Source of the DNA: Gymnodinialimonas phycosphaerae
GTDB lineage: Bacteria > Pseudomonadota > Alphaproteobacteria > Rhodobacterales > Rhodobacteraceae
Reading direction: 5' to 3'
DNA: 64,000 bases
Assembly (NCBI RefSeq): GCF_019195455.1
Contig: NZ_JAIMBW010000001.1
Span: 3,562,001-3,626,000 of the forward strand
The position numbers were made by a program, and so were the translations under genes. This document shows positions 27,395 through 37,758 of the stretch, in pieces. Position 1 is the stretch's first letter. Each line of letters begins with the position of its first letter. The notes beneath the pieces were generated by a model. It searched no databases and had not been told where the DNA came from. It was given only the letters and a program-made list of their open reading frames with translations.

Positions 27395-27915
27395 CTGGCC
27401 AATACCTCGTGTCGCGCGCCCGTCGGTGTCAGGGTCGACTGATAAAGACGTAGCTCACGCGCTGTGAAACCGGGCACGTCAAGGGGGATGCCCATGGCGG
27501 CGGCCAGCCTGTCGCGGGCGGGACCCTTGGGCTGCTTGTTCGCGCGCAGCAGCGTGACATGGGGGTGGAACCTTCGGCGCGGTAGCTCTGCCCCCGCTTG
27601 CCGCGCCAGTTGCGCAACCTTTGATTGCAGGGCTGTCAGCGCATCGGAGGGGATGACCTCGGCGAAAGTCAGGCCACGCTCCATCTCAGCGAAGGTACCA
27701 AGCGCCCCGAAAGCGACGTCAGCCGCGCGAAGGGGGGCCGCTTCAAGGAGGTCGTGGAGCACCTCCAACACCTCTTCCGGCACCTCGCCCAGATAGGCGA
27801 GGGTGATGTGCAGATTCTCTTCGGGAACCGGTTTTCCAACGGGCAGCAGCGATTGGACCCGCAAAAGTGCATCGACGGCCGTATCGGCTAGGGGCAGGGC
27901 GATGAAGGCCCGCAT
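27379..27915 (-). CDS. thpR: RNA 2',3'-cyclic phosphodiesterase
   Basis: 2H phosphoesterase superfamily, 178 residues. The two catalytic HxT motifs are LHITLAYLG (His36) and HPHVTLLRA (His119), at normal spacing. The enzyme opens 2',3'-cyclic phosphates and was first described as an RNA ligase. Two strand-overlapping genes share its 3' end (recO). Confidence 0.95.
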   Translation of the reverse strand: MRAFIALPLADTAVDALLRVQSLLPVGKPVPEENLHITLAYLGEVPEEVLEVLHDLLEAAPLRAADVAFGALGTFAEMERGLTFAEVIPSDALTALQSKVAQLARQAGAELPRRRFHPHVTLLRANKQPKGPARDRLAAAMGIPLDVPGFTARELRLYQSTLTPTGARHEVLASYPLS

Positions 27916-27963
27916 CCTAGCCCCCTATGCCCCAGGCCGAGGATTTCAGCGCCCCCGCCGCTG

Positions 27964-29646
27964 TCACGCCAGCAGACGCCGCGCGATCACCTGCGCCTGG
28001 ATCTCGGCAGCGCCTTCAAAGATGTTCAGGATCCGCGCGTCGCACAGGATACGGCTGATCCCGTATTCTAGCGCAAAACCGTTGCCGCCGTGGATTTGCA
28101 GGGCGTTGTCTGCGGCGGCCCAGGCGACACGCGCGCCAAGCAGTTTGGCCATCCCTGCCTCCAGATCGCAGCGGCGGTCGTTGTCCTTCTCGCGCGCTGA
28201 GAAATACGTGAGTTGCCGGGCGATCATGATCTCTACCGCCATCATCGCCAGTTTGCCCGAGACGCGGGGAAAGTTGATCAGGGACTTGCCGAATTGCTTG
28301 CGGTCCTGCGCGTATTGCATCCCGGCGTCGAGCGCGGATTGCGCCACACCGATGGCGCGGGCGGCGGTCTGGATGCGGGCGCTCTCGAAGGTTTGCATCA
28401 GTTGCTTGAAGCCTTGGCCTTCTTCGCCACCCAGAAGGTTTTCGCCCTTCACTTTGAAGTCGTCGAAGTTGACCGTGTATTCCTTCATGCCACGGTAGCC
28501 CAGAACCTCGATCTCACCGCCCGAAATACCCGCGTCCTGCCAAGGCGCCTCATCGGTGCCGGGCGTCTTTTCCGCAAGGAACATAGACAGGCCTTTATAG
28601 TCGTCGGTGTCGGGGATTGTGCGGGCCAGCACCGTCATCACATGGGTGCGCGCGGCGTGGGTGATCCAGGTCTTGTTGCCATTGATGACCCAATCGTCGC
28701 CGTCTTTGGTCGCCTTCGTCCGCAGGCTGCCAAGGTCAGATCCGGTATTGGGTTCGGTGAACACAGCCGTGGGCAGGATTTCACCGGACGACAGCCCCGG
28801 CAGCCACTTGGCCTTCTGCTCATCGGTGCCGCCGGCCAGGATCAACTCGGCGGCGATTTCGCTACGTGTGGCCAGCGAGCCCACGCCGATATAGCCGCGC
28901 GACAATTCCTCGGACACGACGCACATGGAAGCTTTGGACATGCCCAAGCCGCCGTGTTCCTCGGGGATGGTCAGGCCGAAGACGCCCATCTCAGAAAGCT
29001 CTTCGATGATCTCCATCGGGATCAACTCATCCTTCAGGTGCCATTCGTGGGCGTCGGGGATCACGCGGTCGACGGCGTAGCGGCGGAACTGTTCGCGGAT
29101 CATGTCGAGTTCCTCGTCGAGGCCGCAATTGCCCACCGTCGCCTCGGCGGCGCGTTCCTGCATCAGGTCGACCAGACGGGTGCGGGCGGCTTGGGTGTTG
29201 CCGCCCTGGGCCAGGGTCATGACCGCGTCATCCATCAAGGCGCGCTGGTCATCTTGAGACAGGCCGATGTCTTGCAGGCGCAGGATTTCGCCCTGGCTCA
29301 TCGGGATGCCGCCGTAAAGCTGCCAGAGGTATTCGCCGAACGTGATCTGAAGGATCAGTTGCTCGATCTCTCCGAACTTGCCGTCGGCGTCCAGCCGCTC
29401 GGCCCAACCCTGCATCTGTCGCAGCGATTCGACGTATGTCGCGAGCCACGCGAGGCCATGGGCCGCGGTCTGATTTTGCTCGATCAGGCTGGCCGATACG
29501 CGACCATCCTCCGAGAGCGCGGCGCGCAGATGGGTTTTTGCCTTGTCCAGAAGCGCCTCGGCGGGCGGAACGGCAGAACGTGTGAGGCTTAGAAGGTCAG
29601 AGAGAATCACGGATGTCTCGTTTTGCAGGTCGGCGTCGCGTGGCAT
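27964..29646 (-). CDS. mcd: Probable (2S)-methylsuccinyl-CoA dehydrogenase (long acyl-CoA dehydrogenase)
   Basis: A 560-residue flavoprotein: an N-terminal extension of about 150 residues (helical, with HGLAWLATYVESLRQMQGW) in front of a complete acyl-CoA dehydrogenase domain. The FAD-contact FTEPNTGSDLGSL, the KTWITHAART and RKQFGKSLINF motifs and a C-terminal FEGAAEIQ with the catalytic Glu type residue are present. Length and extension match methylsuccinyl-CoA dehydrogenase of the ethylmalonyl-CoA pathway in Rhodobacter (family knowledge). AGGAGAA precedes the start at 29646. Confidence 0.8.
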   Translation of the reverse strand: MPRDADLQNETSVILSDLLSLTRSAVPPAEALLDKAKTHLRAALSEDGRVSASLIEQNQTAAHGLAWLATYVESLRQMQGWAERLDADGKFGEIEQLILQITFGEYLWQLYGGIPMSQGEILRLQDIGLSQDDQRALMDDAVMTLAQGGNTQAARTRLVDLMQERAAEATVGNCGLDEELDMIREQFRRYAVDRVIPDAHEWHLKDELIPMEIIEELSEMGVFGLTIPEEHGGLGMSKASMCVVSEELSRGYIGVGSLATRSEIAAELILAGGTDEQKAKWLPGLSSGEILPTAVFTEPNTGSDLGSLRTKATKDGDDWVINGNKTWITHAARTHVMTVLARTIPDTDDYKGLSMFLAEKTPGTDEAPWQDAGISGGEIEVLGYRGMKEYTVNFDDFKVKGENLLGGEEGQGFKQLMQTFESARIQTAARAIGVAQSALDAGMQYAQDRKQFGKSLINFPRVSGKLAMMAVEIMIARQLTYFSAREKDNDRRCDLEAGMAKLLGARVAWAAADNALQIHGGNGFALEYGISRILCDARILNIFEGAAEIQAQVIARRLLA

Positions 29647-29796
29647 GGTAGCATTCTCCTGTGCTCGGGTCTTGGGGAGAGGTAGGGCGTTTGCAGGTGC
29701 AGCGCAACAAAAATGCTGCAATGCGTCAAAAAACGCACAAAAGTGTCGCGAGTGATTGCGCGTGCGGGCGCTGGAAATGGGGCTTAGAACAGCACC

Positions 29797-30570
29797 ATGA
29801 TACAGGACCTGATGGAATTGATGCCCCTATGGGCCTTTGCGGCGGCCTTCGCGGTGACGTTGTTTGCAGGCATTGTGAAGGGGGCGATCGGTTTTGGTGT
29901 TCCGTTGATCATCCTGTCGGGCCTGACGCTGTTCCTGGATCCATTGCTCGCCATTTCGGGCGTTGTTTTACCGGCGTTGGTCTCGAACCTTGTGCAGGTG
30001 GCTCGCCACCCGCGGGCCGAAATCCGGGAAGCGACGCAAGAGCATTGGCGCTACATCGTGATCGTCTGTGCGTTGATCCTGATTGTCACGCAATTCGTCG
30101 TCTTCGTACCCGAGAACGTGTTCTACCTGATCCTTGGCGTGCCCGTCATGGCGCTGTCGATCATCCAATTGGCCGGGGTCCGCTTCTCCATCCCGCCGGC
30201 GCGTCGCCGCGCCGCAGAATTGGGGATTGGGGCGCTTACGGGAGTTGTGGGCGGCTTCACCGGGTCGTGGGGGCCGCTCACGGTGTTGTATCTGATCGCG
30301 CTGGACACGCCGAAGATGCGGCAGCTTCTGGTGCAGGGGCTGATCTATAGCCTCGGCGCGGTCTTCCTTCTTGTTGGGCATTTGCAATCGGGCGTCATGA
30401 ATGCCGCGACGATCCCGTTCTCGGCCCTGTTGTTGCTGCCGATTTTCATCGGCATGCAGATCGGATTCTGGGTCGGCGCGAAGCTGGATGCCAACCTGTT
30501 CCGCAAGCTTACGCTATTGCTGCTTGTTGTGGCGGGTGCCAATCTTGTGCGGCGGGGCCTATTTGGCTGA
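29797..30570 (+). CDS. TSUP (TauE/SafE) family permease
   Basis: A 257-residue inner-membrane protein with about eight hydrophobic segments in two repeats. TSUP features include FAGIVKGAIGFGVPL near the N-terminus and GALTGVVGGFTGSWGP in the second half. The family exports sulfite or other sulfur/organic anions; the substrate here is unknown. The gene overlaps the 3' end of the convergent sulfotransferase-like gene by 62 bases, an unusually long overlap. Confidence 0.92.
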   Translation: MIQDLMELMPLWAFAAAFAVTLFAGIVKGAIGFGVPLIILSGLTLFLDPLLAISGVVLPALVSNLVQVARHPRAEIREATQEHWRYIVIVCALILIVTQFVVFVPENVFYLILGVPVMALSIIQLAGVRFSIPPARRRAAELGIGALTGVVGGFTGSWGPLTVLYLIALDTPKMRQLLVQGLIYSLGAVFLLVGHLQSGVMNAATIPFSALLLLPIFIGMQIGFWVGAKLDANLFRKLTLLLLVVAGANLVRRGLFG

Positions 30571-31501
30571 CGGCAAAAAGCGCATCGGCGGCCCATTCGA
30601 TTTCCTGCCAATGGGACGGCACATCCTGCAGGACCTGCATCGGGTAGCGGATGTGAAAGTTCCGGAAGATCCAATCCTGCTCGGCCCGGGATTGGATCTG
30701 AACGCGCCGCGCCACGTCGCGGGGCAGCGTGAAGGGGTGTCCTTCCATGGCGAAAAGCTCTGCCTCATGGTGTCGGAACAGGGCGCGGTCGGCGCTACAG
30801 GCGGCGTCATCACCATTGATGGCATCCAGCAGATAAACCGCGTCGTGGCACAGGCGCGCCTCATCAGGGGCATCGATCAGGGTGCCAGGGTAAGGCGTCA
30901 GCCCTGCGACGTTCAGCACATCGGCGGTCAAACCGCCCGGTGCCGCGTTTTCCATCATCCGCAAGTGCACCCTGTGGCGGCCGAGGGATGTCAGCGCGGC
31001 CTCACAATGATCGCGGGCCAGCGGAGGATAGGGGCGGTCCATCATCTGGGCGATCCGGGCAGAGCCCTGCCGCACCCCTTGTTCGATCCGACAGGCGGTA
31101 TGGGCCAGCGGTTCCCGAATGTAGCAAAGCGTTTCCAACTGGTACCCCAGCGCGGCGATCTGGTGATCGAGGCGGGTGAACTGGGGTGCGCGCAGGGCCT
31201 GAAAGAACTCACTGGACAGAAATATGACCGAGGCATCGGTGGCCGCCGCTGCACGGATCGCGGACATCTGCCGATCGGCCAGGCATTGCGCGGCCTCTGG
31301 CGAGATGCTTTGCCGCTTGTACCAGGTGTGGCGCGGACCGTTGGGGTGGACCAATGCCAGAAGGTCGTGATGCGCGTCGGCGTCGCCGGGATAGACGGCC
31401 CCCAACCGCGCAAGCGCGGGGCGGTTCGAGGCGAGGGTCGTCTGGATCGTGCGAGTTCCCGTCTGGCCCAGGCCCACATGCATTATTACCCGTTTCACCA
31501 T
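30509..31501 (-). CDS. Sulfotransferase-like protein
   Basis: A 330-residue soluble protein. Starts MVKRVIMHVGLGQTGTRTIQ; the GxxxTGT loop resembles the 5'-phosphosulfate-binding P-loop of sulfotransferases, and TLCYIREPLAHT resembles the 3'-phosphate motif. The rest is not recognisable. Sulfation of a surface glycan is plausible but inferred. The start at 31501 is chosen over a start 8 codons upstream because it matches the P-loop position. Confidence 0.72.
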   Translation of the reverse strand: MVKRVIMHVGLGQTGTRTIQTTLASNRPALARLGAVYPGDADAHHDLLALVHPNGPRHTWYKRQSISPEAAQCLADRQMSAIRAAAATDASVIFLSSEFFQALRAPQFTRLDHQIAALGYQLETLCYIREPLAHTACRIEQGVRQGSARIAQMMDRPYPPLARDHCEAALTSLGRHRVHLRMMENAAPGGLTADVLNVAGLTPYPGTLIDAPDEARLCHDAVYLLDAINGDDAACSADRALFRHHEAELFAMEGHPFTLPRDVARRVQIQSRAEQDWIFRNFHIRYPMQVLQDVPSHWQEIEWAADALFAVSQIGPAAQDWHPPQQAAIA

Positions 31502-31585
31502 ATCGAGACTCACCTGTTTGCACATTCTGAACAGCGATGAGCATGGGGAAAGAAGGTTTCGAAATGGTTCGCGATCGCGGCTGCC

Positions 31586-32158
31586 CTACGACATGAATGA
31601 CCCGAAGCAGGTGCTGATGACCTGCGGCATCAATTCGGGTGCGATGACCTCGAAGGCGATGTGAAACAATTCTTCGCCCGCCAGCGTATGGGCGGTGAAT
31701 GTCCATTCGCCCAACACCAACTCGTGTGCATGATCGAAGCTGAACCCCATCAGGTTCTGCCCGTCATCAACATCGGTGATCCATTGTTCCACTTCGATGC
31801 CGCTGTCTGGGTAAGGGGGGTGGGTGACGGTGACTGTCACCGGATCATGCAGCACGTCTGGCGGCGCGGTGGCCAGCACGCCAAAGCCGATGCCGATCTC
31901 GGCGGGCACCAGTTTCTGGCGAAACTGAAAATCCGGGATCATGGGCACCATGTTGATCACGCCTGAGGCCGTTCCGGGCGCCGGGTCGCGGCGGTCAGGT
32001 TCCTGGGCGCAATAGAGGCCATAAACCAGCTCGGCAAGCAGGGGGCTGACGCGGGGGTTGGCCTCTTGCGCTGTGGACGGTGGTGGCAACAGCATCAGGC
32101 ACAGCGTCAGCAGGCATAGGGCAAGGCGGGTCGGAACAGGAAACGAGAGGGCGCGCAT
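31586..32158 (-). CDS. Secreted DUF3859-type protein (paralogue A)
   Basis: A 190-residue exported protein: signal peptide LALCLLTLCLMLLPPPSTAQ (cleavage after TAQ), then a beta-rich domain with AEIGIGFGVLA, VTHPPYPDSGIEVE, MGFSFDHAHELVLGEWTF and HIAFEVI. This matches DUF3859. A weakly similar paralogue is next to it upstream. Function unknown. The start at 32158 gives a proper signal peptide; a longer in-frame start exists at 32212. Confidence 0.8.
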   Translation of the reverse strand: MRALSFPVPTRLALCLLTLCLMLLPPPSTAQEANPRVSPLLAELVYGLYCAQEPDRRDPAPGTASGVINMVPMIPDFQFRQKLVPAEIGIGFGVLATAPPDVLHDPVTVTVTHPPYPDSGIEVEQWITDVDDGQNLMGFSFDHAHELVLGEWTFTAHTLAGEELFHIAFEVIAPELMPQVISTCFGSFMS

Positions 32159-32234
32159 GGCAAAGACCGGCCTTGTAAGAAGTGATAACCCGGACGATAG
32201 GCCAAGGCGCATCGGCAGGAAATGGGACGAGGTG

Positions 32235-32762
32235 TTACGGCAGGGTCACGCAGGGCGGAAGCGGGCCTGCGAATTCCTCGGCGGTGACGACATCGAACGA
32301 CAGATCGTAGATCACTTGCCCGTTGCGGAAGGTCTGGAACCTGTAAATCCCAAGGTTGCCGGGCGCGGCGGAATCGAAGGTCCAGCCATCGATGTCCAGC
32401 ACGTCGTCGAAGCGCAGGGTTACCGTGTCCTCCGTCACCGTGCCGTCGCGGGCGATATGGGTGATGGTTGACGTCACATCATAGGCGACGCCTTCCGGAT
32501 AGTTCGACAGGACCCCGAAGGTCACTCCCGCGCCGACGGGGATCTTGGTGGCGCCATCGGTACTCACGTCGTCGAAGAAGGCCGTGGTGGCATTGATCTG
32601 CGCGATCTCGGCAGGGGTCATCGGTACGTTGGGGTTATCGTTATCGTAGTAGCACAGGATGTCGTAGTTGAAGCTGTTCAGCTCGGGCGAGGCATAGATC
32701 GAGGCGCTTTGGGCATGCAGCGGCGTGGCGAGGGCCAGAAGGGCGAAGGGAAGAAGGCGCAT
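32235..32762 (-). CDS. Secreted DUF3859-like protein (paralogue B)
   Basis: A 175-residue exported protein with a short signal peptide (MRLLPFALLALATPLHAQ). The mature part has GAGVTFGVLSNYPEGVAYDV, DIDGWTFDSAAPG and IYDLSFDVVTAEEF, lining up in order with the DUF3859 blocks of the downstream protein. Two Cys (ILCYYDN, PPCVTLP) could form a disulfide. It lies about 75 bases upstream of paralogue A on the same strand, so the two are probably a tandem duplication. Confidence 0.72.
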   Translation of the reverse strand: MRLLPFALLALATPLHAQSASIYASPELNSFNYDILCYYDNDNPNVPMTPAEIAQINATTAFFDDVSTDGATKIPVGAGVTFGVLSNYPEGVAYDVTSTITHIARDGTVTEDTVTLRFDDVLDIDGWTFDSAAPGNLGIYRFQTFRNGQVIYDLSFDVVTAEEFAGPLPPCVTLP

Positions 32763-32845
32763 GGCGGTCTCCGGGGGGATTGGATGCCTTACGCTAGCCC
32801 GCCGCGTACCCTGTGCCTACGCCGGATTTCCTGCAGTCATGCAAA

Positions 32846-32868
32846 CGGCCACCCGATGGGGGTGGCCG
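32846..32868 (-). terminator. Hairpin after pckA
   Basis: Perfect 9-bp stem CGGCCACCC (32846-32854)/GGGTGGCCG (32860-32868), located 24 bases after the pckA stop on the minus strand. The following T-run is short (TTTGC), so termination may be weak. Confidence 0.6.
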
Positions 32869-32891
32869 TGTTCAAAACCCGCCAATGGGCT

Positions 32892-34499
<1,608 letters not shown>

Positions 34500-34857
34500 G
34501 GCGTCCAAGCTCCTGTCGGGCGGTCTAGGCCCTGTATTGATGTGACGGCGCAACCCGAGCGCTGTGCCGTACTCTCGCTATAACATGACGTTTTTAAGAC
34601 TGAACAGGACGCTTGGGCACAGTTAGCGCAACCACAACGAAATTTTCTTTCGTGCGGCCGAATTCCGCTGCCCTGCACGAGATAAGGCAAGTTTGCCCCA
34701 TTCTCGCCACAATTCTTCACATGGCATTAACGCAATTTGGCCACAGTCGTGTGGAGCCGGGCAGTCAATGGCGTGATTTTCATTGATTCTCTGGCATGAA
34801 AGCTGGACACTGCCTGAAAATATAAAAGAACTGAGCAGTAATCTGAGGACATAGCCG
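34500..34857. promoter_or_regulatory. Divergent promoter region of pckA and chvI
   Basis: 358 bases without a gene, AT-richer than the flanks. It must hold promoters for both genes. A small inverted repeat ACGAAA (34637-34642)/TTTCGT (34648-34653) lies in it. I did not find a convincing -35/-10 pair or a known binding site. Confidence 0.6.
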
Positions 34858-35559
34858 ATGGCGCGTATCGCACTTGTCGATGACGACAGGAATATCCTGA
34901 CGTCTGTATCGATGACCCTTGAGGCAGAGGGTTTCGATGTCGAAACATACAATGACGGGCAGTCCGCACTGGACGCCTTCAACCGCAAATTGCCGGATCT
35001 GGGTGTCTTCGACATCAAGATGCCGCGCATGGACGGGATGGATCTGTTGCAACGTCTGCGCACCAAATCGCAGATGCCAGTGATCTTCCTCACGTCCAAG
35101 GATGATGAGATTGACGAGTTGATGGGTCTGCGCATGGGCGCGGATGATTACGTGCGCAAGCCGTTCTCTCAGCGTCTTCTGGTCGAGCGCATCCGCTCCA
35201 TCCTGCGCCGCCAGGATGCGATTGCATCCGACGCCGCTGGCGCGCCCGAAGAAAGCACCGTGCTGGACCGGGGTGATCTGCAAATGGACCCGCTGCGTCA
35301 CGCCGTGACGTGGAAAGGCCGCGACGTGACCCTGACGGTCACGGAATTCCTGCTGTTGCAGGCGCTGGCCCAACGCCCCGGCTTCGTGAAGTCCCGTGAC
35401 CAGCTGATGGATGTCGCCTACGACGAACAGGTCTACGTCGACGACCGCACCATCGACAGCCACATCAAGCGTCTGCGCAAGAAGATGCGCTCTGTCGATA
35501 ACGATTTCTCCGCAATCGAGACGCTCTACGGCATCGGCTACCGTTACAACGAAGAATAG
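34858..35559 (+). CDS. chvI: Response regulator ChvI
   Basis: OmpR-type regulator of 233 residues. The receiver has the acidic patch VDDD, the phosphoacceptor Asp52 in [10 protein letters not shown], Thr in FLTSKDD and Lys in YVRKPFS. The C-terminal winged helix has [21 protein letters not shown] (two segments) and [14 protein letters not shown]. It pairs with ChvG just downstream. ChvIG responds to acid/envelope stress in rhizobia (family knowledge). Confidence 0.95.
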   Translation: MARIALVDDDRNILTSVSMTLEAEGFDVETYNDGQSALDAFNRKLPDLGVFDIKMPRMDGMDLLQRLRTKSQMPVIFLTSKDDEIDELMGLRMGADDYVRKPFSQRLLVERIRSILRRQDAIASDAAGAPEESTVLDRGDLQMDPLRHAVTWKGRDVTLTVTEFLLLQALAQRPGFVKSRDQLMDVAYDEQVYVDDRTIDSHIKRLRKKMRSVDNDFSAIETLYGIGYRYNEE

Positions 35560-35568
35560 GGGCGCATC

Positions 35569-37293
35569 GTGCCAGCTGACGTCTCGATGACCAACCGCCG
35601 CGCCACTGAGCGGTCTGATATCGTGTTGGGCGAGGATTGGGACCGTCCCCAATCCGGTGTGGAATCTGAATTGCGTGCCGCAAGGTCGCGCCGGTCGCTG
35701 ATTTCTCTGAATTCCTCGCCGCTTGCCCGCAAGATCATCCTGTTCAACCTGATCGCCATAATGGTGTTGGGTGTGGTGTTCCTTTGGCTGAACCCGGTCC
35801 ACGACAGCCTTGTGCTGCAACGTGAACGGGCGCTGGCCAGCGAAGCGCAGCTGATGTCCGATATCTTCGAGGCCAATCTTCCGGTCTCTGCGCCCGCCAA
35901 CTTGGTGACCGGTGACGGCATTGACCCCGAGGGGGTGCTGTCGCGCATTGGTGTGCCCGAAGGGATGGAGGTTTTCATCTTCGCCGCCGATGGCGTGCCC
36001 GTGACCTCCACCCGCGATATTGCACGCAGTGGCGTGCGTCCGGTCCGGGGGCTGGAAGGCCAGCCGCGCGAAACCCTGTTGATCACTGATTTCCTCGTCT
36101 CCATTTACGATGGCCTGGCGGGCATTCTGGGCAATGGGGTTGAGACTGCACCTGTTGAAAACGGGCCGGAAGCCCACGGGGATCTTGTCGCCGCCGCCAT
36201 GGGCGGGGCTACGATCCTTCAACGCGGCTCGAACGCGACCGGAACAATCTACGCCGCAGCTTCACCGATCGAGGGTGTCGGCGGTATCATCGGTGTCCTC
36301 GTCGTGACAACCGCCGCCGGAGAGATCGATCAGCTGGTCCGTGTCGAACAGGAACAGTTGTTGCAGATGTTCGTGGTGGCGCTTCTGGTGTCCATCGTGC
36401 TGTCGCTGGTGCTGGCATCGACCATCGCCAACCCGCTTGCAGATCTGTCCGCGGCCGCCGAATTGGGTCGTGACAAGAACGCCCGCAAGATGTCCCCCAC
36501 GCGCGTGCGCATCCCCGACTTGACCGGCCGCCCCGATGAGATCGGGCGCCTGTCCGGCGCGTTACGTGGCATGGTCGCGGCGCTTTATGACCGGATCGAC
36601 AGCAACGAACAGTTCGCCGCCGACGTCAGCCACGAGATCAAGAACCCCTTGGCCTCCCTGCGGTCTGCCGTGGGCACGCTGGAATTCGCCAAGACCGATG
36701 AACAGCGCAAGCGCCTAATCGACGTGATCGAGCATGACGTGCATCGGCTTGACCGTCTGGTCAGCGATATCTCCAACGCCTCGCGGCTCGATAGTGAGTT
36801 GGTGAAAGAGGAAGAGGAAGAGTTCAACCTGGTCAAGACGCTTGAAAACCTCTCGCAATACCATGCGGAAGAAGCAGGCAAGCGGGGGATCGAGTTCATT
36901 ACCGATTTGCCGACGGATCGTATCGAGATCCACGGCCTCGAAGGGCGCTTGGCGCAAGTCTTCGTGAACCTGCTGAGCAATGCGATTTCCTTCTGCGAGG
37001 AAGGCGACGCAGTGCGGCTGTGGACCCGGCGGCGCGAGAATCGCGTGCTGGTCGTGGTAGAAGACACCGGCCCAGGTATCCCGGAAGAAGCGCTGACCAA
37101 GGTGTTCAACCGGTTCTACAGCGAGCGCCCGGCAAGCCAGTTCGGCAACAACTCGGGTCTTGGCCTCGCGATCTCCAAGCAGATCGTGGAAGCCCACGGT
37201 GGCGTCATCTGGGCCGAGAACATCCGCCCGACGGAGGCCGATATCACCTCTGAACCGCTTGGCGCGCGCTTCGTTGTCGGCCTGCCGATCTGA
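35569..37293 (+). CDS. chvG: Sensor histidine kinase ChvG
   Basis: A 574-residue membrane kinase. It has an N-terminal cytoplasmic stretch, a first membrane segment (ILFNLIAIMVLGVVFLWL), a periplasmic domain of about 190 residues, a second segment (FVVALLVSIVLSLVLAST), HAMP, the H-box with His355 (ADVSHEIKNPLASL), and an ATPase with N (NLLSNAISF), G1 DTGPGIPEE and G2 GLGLAISKQIVE. The GTG at 35569 is the likely start; ATG at 35587 is an alternative. It starts 9 bases after chvI. Confidence 0.94.
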   Translation: MPADVSMTNRRATERSDIVLGEDWDRPQSGVESELRAARSRRSLISLNSSPLARKIILFNLIAIMVLGVVFLWLNPVHDSLVLQRERALASEAQLMSDIFEANLPVSAPANLVTGDGIDPEGVLSRIGVPEGMEVFIFAADGVPVTSTRDIARSGVRPVRGLEGQPRETLLITDFLVSIYDGLAGILGNGVETAPVENGPEAHGDLVAAAMGGATILQRGSNATGTIYAAASPIEGVGGIIGVLVVTTAAGEIDQLVRVEQEQLLQMFVVALLVSIVLSLVLASTIANPLADLSAAAELGRDKNARKMSPTRVRIPDLTGRPDEIGRLSGALRGMVAALYDRIDSNEQFAADVSHEIKNPLASLRSAVGTLEFAKTDEQRKRLIDVIEHDVHRLDRLVSDISNASRLDSELVKEEEEEFNLVKTLENLSQYHAEEAGKRGIEFITDLPTDRIEIHGLEGRLAQVFVNLLSNAISFCEEGDAVRLWTRRRENRVLVVVEDTGPGIPEEALTKVFNRFYSERPASQFGNNSGLGLAISKQIVEAHGGVIWAENIRPTEADITSEPLGARFVVGLPI

Positions 37294-37296
37294 TCC

Positions 37297-37758
37297 GTGA
37301 CTGCCCCGCCTGAAGCGCTGGTAACAAGGGCCAGTTCACGGGACGGGGACAGGCTGTATTTTCACGCCACTGCCGTTGCGGTCGGGGGCAGGGGTGTTTT
37401 GATCCTGGGTCCTTCGGGCAGCGGAAAGTCCTCCCTCGCACTTGCGCTTCTGGCTCATGGGGCCGAATTGATCTGCGACGATGGCGTCTGGCTGGATGGC
37501 CTTGACCTCACGCGCCCCGACGGCGCCCCCGACTTGATCGAGGCGCGGGGCGTGGGTCTGCTGCATGCCGGTCCGATCTGCCCCCGCGCTCCCCTGTCGT
37601 TGGTCGTGGATCTTGACCGGGCAGAGACGGACCGTCTGCCGCCGCGACGGTTGGTCCACATACATAACCAAAAAGTCGAGTTGATCCTTGCCGCAGGACA
37701 GGTGACGCTGGCCCCCACCCTGATCCACCTGCTGCGCTATGGCAGGGCCGACCTCTGA
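37297..37758 (+). CDS. hprK: HPr kinase/phosphorylase, short alphaproteobacterial type
   Basis: Phosphorylates and dephosphorylates a serine of HPr. The 153-residue protein contains only the kinase domain of HprK: Walker A LILGPSGSGKSSLAL, then LICDDGVWLDGL and a conserved GLLHAGP. The N-terminal domain of the Gram-positive enzyme is absent, the normal state in alphaproteobacteria. GTG start, 3 bases after chvG. The 3' end overlaps rapZ by 20 bases. Confidence 0.9.
   Translation: MTAPPEALVTRASSRDGDRLYFHATAVAVGGRGVLILGPSGSGKSSLALALLAHGAELICDDGVWLDGLDLTRPDGAPDLIEARGVGLLHAGPICPRAPLSLVVDLDRAETDRLPPRRLVHIHNQKVELILAAGQVTLAPTLIHLLRYGRADL

Noticed and set aside
28213..29592. 459-residue plus-strand frame opposite the acyl-CoA dehydrogenase
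   Set aside because: Antisense to a complete flavoprotein gene with all motifs; no own features.
34780..36222. 480-residue minus-strand frame opposite chvI and chvG
   Set aside because: Opposite two clear genes with intact motifs; no start signal or domain.
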